Origin: Membranipora membranacea
Taxonomy: Eukaryota; Bryozoa; Gymnolaemata; Cheilostomatida; Membraniporidae
Reading direction: 5' to 3'
DNA length: 64,000 nucleotides
NCBI GenBank assembly: GCA_914767715.1
Contig: OU612074.1
Span: 6,713,501-6,777,500 of the forward strand
Part shown: positions 59,986-64,000 of the stretch, piece by piece
How positions within the stretch are numbered: the first letter of the stretch is position 1
Layout: the number at the start of each line of letters is the position of its first letter
Program-made: the position numbers and the translations under genes
The notes under the pieces: model-generated
What the model was told of the DNA's origin: nothing
What the model saw: only the letters and a program-made list of their open reading frames with translations
Database searches by the model: none

Positions 59986-62190
59986 TTAATGCATTTATTG
60001 TATAAAGCATTCTTTACCAGATGCAGTGTCTTGTATTTCACTCTTGCCATGAAGTCTATAATAGCAGAAAAAAAAATAACATCCAGATACAAATATGATT
60101 TATGCCAAAAATGTTAGAATATTGTGTCAATATGCTTGTATCCTTTTAAGACATCATAAAGCAAGACCCATTTATTTTTAATCGCCTTTACATATTAATT
60201 TATAATTATCACAACTTCCGCTTCCAAATTCCAACTTTTATAACGAAGAAATAGATAAAATGACAATATTAGTTATAATTCAGCATATAATCTGACAACC
60301 TTTGATCTCAGAAGCATACCAGATTATCAGTCTGGCAGCTAGTAATACAGTAAAAATTCAAGAATTTCAACGAAAAGTTTGTTAAAAACTATATATAGTA
60401 TAAGAAATTGTCCCCTCATCGCAAATACAAGGTGTCTTTGATTCAGCCCATAGATCTACTAATAATAATAATAATAATCTCTGTGAGAAAAATGCCATTA
60501 TAGCTAATAATCAGTCACGCTCAAAAAGTAAAACCATTCATTGCAACATGCACTGTGTACAACACAGTAACGTTCTGTCATTGGGGAATTCCAGTTATTA
60601 CAGGCCTCACTGCTCAATGTATAAGCTCTATATCTGTCACCTGTCTAGGTTTATTATTAGTAGGTCTATGACTCAGCACAATAAAAAATTACTTTAATGT
60701 ACTTTGATTTATTGCTTTTTTCGATATCAGTTATAAAACAACTATATTTATATAGGGTAAGGAGACCCCATCTCATTTTTTTTGGTGCAAAAATATTGCA
60801 TAACTATTGCAGAACTTGCTGCCATACTTGATATTACTTTTGAATCTATGTAGCCTTTAATCATTACTGATCATAGCATGCAGTTCCATAACTATGTGTT
60901 GGATGCATATTTATTAATGTTTTATTCATCTGAAACTTGTGATTTGGCTAAGAAATTAAACTTACTAAATTCAGACAAATTTTTTCTAGGTTATGCAGCA
61001 ATGTGTAAATCATTAAAAGTGCACCACAAGTTTACGATTACTTACTGTGAAGGCTTAGTTTGTAAAAATGTCATCAGATATATAAGGGTCAAGTCTTGAT
61101 GTGGGGCTGGATTAATGACATGTAATTGGCCATAGAAGGTCAGAACGCTTCATAATGCTATTATGTCTTCCACTGAGATGGGCAATAAGCTTTATTTTGA
61201 CAGAACTCTTGTGCTTGATAATTGTATAGAGTATTTACTCCCTGCTGAAGCCTTGAAGTCTTCTCCTTGCCAATGATATTCATCCAGATAAGCTAATGAA
61301 GAGCAAACAGGTATAGGCAAATGGAAATATCATTATAGCATTAGCTCATTTCCTCTACTGTGCACAATAAAGTTTGTTTGATTATGGGTCATGCCGACCA
61401 ATAATTAAACTGAAAAACATATTTGCCAGGCTAGTGAGTTGGTATAAATGATGTAGTTTGGCAATCCTGTTTGACGTATGCAAGCAATTTTGATGTTTTT
61501 TTATCAAACATCAATTTGTCTTATTCCATCTTGAGATTGTCTTCCATAAGAAAAAAATTTACTTTTATGTCAAACTTCTGCTAGAGTGAAGGCTTAGGGA
61601 CAGAGCATGTAAATATGTGTTGCAACCCCTACAGTGCCTTATTTACATCTCATACATAAATTATATACCCTGGAAAATCCAAAGACATTCTGCAAATCAA
61701 TCCCGTTTTGCAATTGCGGAGTCTTCGAATTGGCTATGTCTCAGCGAATAAATGCTAGGTCTTTTCACCAGAGGTGTATTAACAGTGAGCTTGTGAAAAT
61801 TCATCATCACACAGATTTCCCTCTCAATACACATTATTCAACAAGCTGTTTTTATTTGTGTGACTTGTTATTGGTTAGGCCCATAAACTTTCCAATTATC
61901 CAATTATCCAATTATCCAATTCCATTACATGTACTGAGACTGTTATTTTCACCGTCCATTACTAAACTCAATGTTGTGGTTCCGTGATCTTGTAAGCCTA
62001 ATATTTGTTTCACTCATCGAGAAGGTAAAAAGCTAGAGAAGCATTCAACTCCAGCAGGAGAGAGAGCACACAGCATGAAATGATAAAGACATACCTCAAG
62101 AGTATTTTGCTGGGGCGTCATGTTTCAATTATCACGGAGATTCATATTGTTTACATGTTTAGGGCATAGCAACACCTCACATCTCGATCT
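59986..62190. other. Last part of unit C, no supported gene
   Basis: Continues to match 35900-37900 of unit A. It keeps about 135 bp near 60990-61140 that unit A has lost. Frames at 60878-61099 and 61634-61987 are shared unit DNA and show no protein feature. Confidence 0.45.
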
Positions 62191-62689
62191 AGCATAGTAA
62201 ATATCCTCTGGAAATCAGTTTGCGAAATTTATTAAATTGTTGTTACGTGATATTTTCTCGAGTCAGCAATAAAGGATTTCTTCAGGTATTTTTCATTGGC
62301 AACATGAATCATCAGGTTTCCTAGTGAAAGTTTGTGTTTATGATAGCTCTTCTCATGAAAATGATCAATACAGATATTTACAATATAGTGATTCTAGACA
62401 GCTATAGATATATCTCTCATAAAGTACCAGCAGTATATGTTGCCGTAAAGAAAAATCATAAACAGAGGATAAAAATACCCACAGCACTGTTCAGGAAAAA
62501 GGGGCAGGGAATTGATCTCACAGATTGTGAACTGCCCCTAAGTCGGGTAACTTTCTACACAAAATATAGCTGGAAATAGCTGTTAGTGTGAGAGCTCGCA
62601 ACGGTGGTAGCAGGAATGCATCAACCGCTGATGATTGAACAGGTGACCATAATAATGAAAAAATTCCAGCAAATACTTAAAAAATCTTG

Positions 62690-63275
62690 GAAACAATAAA
62701 TCATCGGCTGATTCTCAATACCGTCAACTCATGCAGAGATTCAAAAGACTTCGGCTAGGATAGATTCTATTGAGAAAGAGCAAACTCAGGTGGTAAATGC
62801 GCTAGATTATGTAAGAAAGAATGTAGAAGAATAACCAGGACAAGTGAAAGAACCGACAGTAAAGGTCTCCAATATTCCTATGCTCATTCTTTTAATGTTC
62901 TTGATGCAGTTGAAGAAACCGGAAACAAGATGGAAATCCTAGAGATAGAGAAAATACAAAGTGTCTTCTAGTAGCAAACATGCAAGTCACAAACAACAAA
63001 AACCTCCCTATAACTATCAAACCTTAGGCTCAAAACTCAATTGTTTAAATGCAGATAAAGACATTGAAGCTGCCTTCAGAATCTGTGAACGCGCCCTACC
63101 CTCCTCTGGTCAAGTTCTATCATCTGACTGTACGGGACAAGCTATACTCTGCCAGGAAGATGGAATTATACTCTTACAGAAAGCTGCATTGCTTGTGATT
63201 TTGGAAATACTACTTGGAAAAGTGACATCGAATTTAAAAAAAACTTTCACTCATGCCAGTATCGATGCTGTTTGA
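62690..63275 (+). pseudogene. Decayed ORF, possibly a retroelement gag-like protein
   Basis: Broken frames run in order: a coiled-coil-like stretch (IDSIEKEQTQVVNALDYV), a stop, then from 62961 SKHASHKQQKPPYNYQ and a Cys/His-bearing stretch to a stop at 63275. The order, helical region then basic Ser/Lys/Gln-rich linker, recalls gag proteins of tyrosine-recombinase retrotransposons, but no zinc knuckle is intact and the call is weak. Function unknown. Confidence 0.25.
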
Positions 63276-64000
63276 AAATCGTAATATTCTTTTCTTCTTA
63301 AAACTGGTAAATGTTCACAATTTATACCCTAAATTAAACCATGATGCAAAAAAACAAGCTCAAAATTTAAATATCAATCACTGAGAGCCAACAAATGCAG
63401 AGAGGAACGATCACTGTTGACAAAGGGAGTCAACCAGTTCAACATTTACCTTATGGGGGGGGGGGGGGGAAGGGAGCTGGCTGACAGGGCTGCGGGGTCG
63501 GTCGGGGAAGCTTTGTGGGAGGGGGTGTGTATCTGGTAGAGGGTACTTCCTGGTCGCTGGCATGTTCATGATGGTCTCTGCTTTGTTTAATCGAGTGGTC
63601 CCCACTCTAGTTTTGACCTCTCTGGCATAGACGATCAGACCGCATCGCTGCATTTTATCTTAATTTTAACAAATTACTTCGCTAAACATTTTAAAGCAGA
63701 AACTTAATACAAAAAAAAGCAAGGCAGCCTGTGATAATATTGAATTATGATACTGATGTAAGCAATCACTGGTTAGCTTGGAATTATTATTTGGTTTCTT
63801 AAAACATGGGAACATCATATAGGTATTGCTTATTTACTTATTAATAGACCAGAAAGTGACACTCATTATGCTCCCAATACTCTGATAAAGGTATGTTTTT
63901 ACTAGAACGTTTTTTGGACAGTTTTAGCAATGTTGATGAGTTTTGGGCGTTTTTTGAAAAGCTGTCTACCAATGCAACATTTTTTGAGCGTTTCTACAAA
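63276..64000. other. Non-coding end of window
   Basis: No gene recognised. It contains a 14-base poly-G run at about 63457-63470 followed by further G-rich text, which is unusual in this AT-rich DNA. A minus-strand frame across it (63411-63653) is a by-product of the low-complexity sequence. Confidence 0.4.

Larger units (their letters stand above)
47711..62190. repeat. Segmental duplication unit C
   Basis: Third unit, sharing its first bases with unit B. It carries a decayed LINE with another LINE inside it (48.65-53.1 kb), a partial internal duplication (53.1-54.04 kb), a GC-rich insert, one peptide gene and the SINE. Similarity to A and B stops at about 62190, before the part that holds the 38.0/47.05 kb ORFs. 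Confidence 0.8.

Overview
This looks like nuclear DNA from an invertebrate animal, probably a lophotrochozoan-type marine invertebrate; the phylum cannot be fixed from the window. It is AT-rich, its genes are split by GT-AG introns, and it carries LINE retrotransposons, tRNA-derived SINE-like repeats, a collagen/C-type-lectin gene and secreted multi-exon genes. Nothing prokaryotic (operons, ribosome binding sites, CRISPR) is visible.

Layout. 1.7-3.6 kb (+): decayed exons of a Cys-x2-Cys protein family often scattered in invertebrate genomes. 3.9-18.7 kb (+): one large gene of at least 25 exons, about 1,360 visible residues, coding a Cys-rich extracellular protein of repeated modules, ending in a Thr/Ser-rich stalk and a hydrophobic tail like a GPI signal. 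A tRNA-Gln-like sequence with a 7-nt duplication and a tRNA-derived repeat lie in its introns. 19.1-21.5 kb (-): a five-exon secreted collectin-like gene (signal peptide, coiled coil, collagen repeats, C-type lectin domain), convergent with the previous gene. 21.5-25.4 kb: no gene; a 275-bp repeat in three copies and a duplicated scrap of the lectin gene.

25.4-62.2 kb: a segmental triplication (units A about 25.4-38.66, B 38.66-47.7, C 47.7-62.2 kb). Each unit carries one minus-strand gene with the same three-exon plan: TATA box, short non-coding exon, signal-peptide exon, then a long exon made of 63-bp repeats. The splice phases join a signal peptide to 30, 21 or 26 tandem copies of a 21-residue proline/arginine-rich unit (core GPRPAPKQDRSPAHR), with an R-N-K-R furin-type site at nearly every junction. 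This is a multi-peptide precursor family; candidate products are proline-rich cationic antimicrobial peptides or non-amidated signalling peptides. I do not recognise it as a described family, and it is the most interesting content of the window. The units differ by insertions that date them: a 5'-truncated LINE only in A, a decayed LINE with a second LINE nested in it only in C, and a tRNA-derived SINE in A and C but not B.

62.2-64 kb: mostly non-coding, with a decayed ORF. Exon boundaries were derived by hand from splice signals and reading phase; a transcriptome would settle them. A lectin next to peptide precursors suggests, but does not show, a secreted defence neighbourhood.
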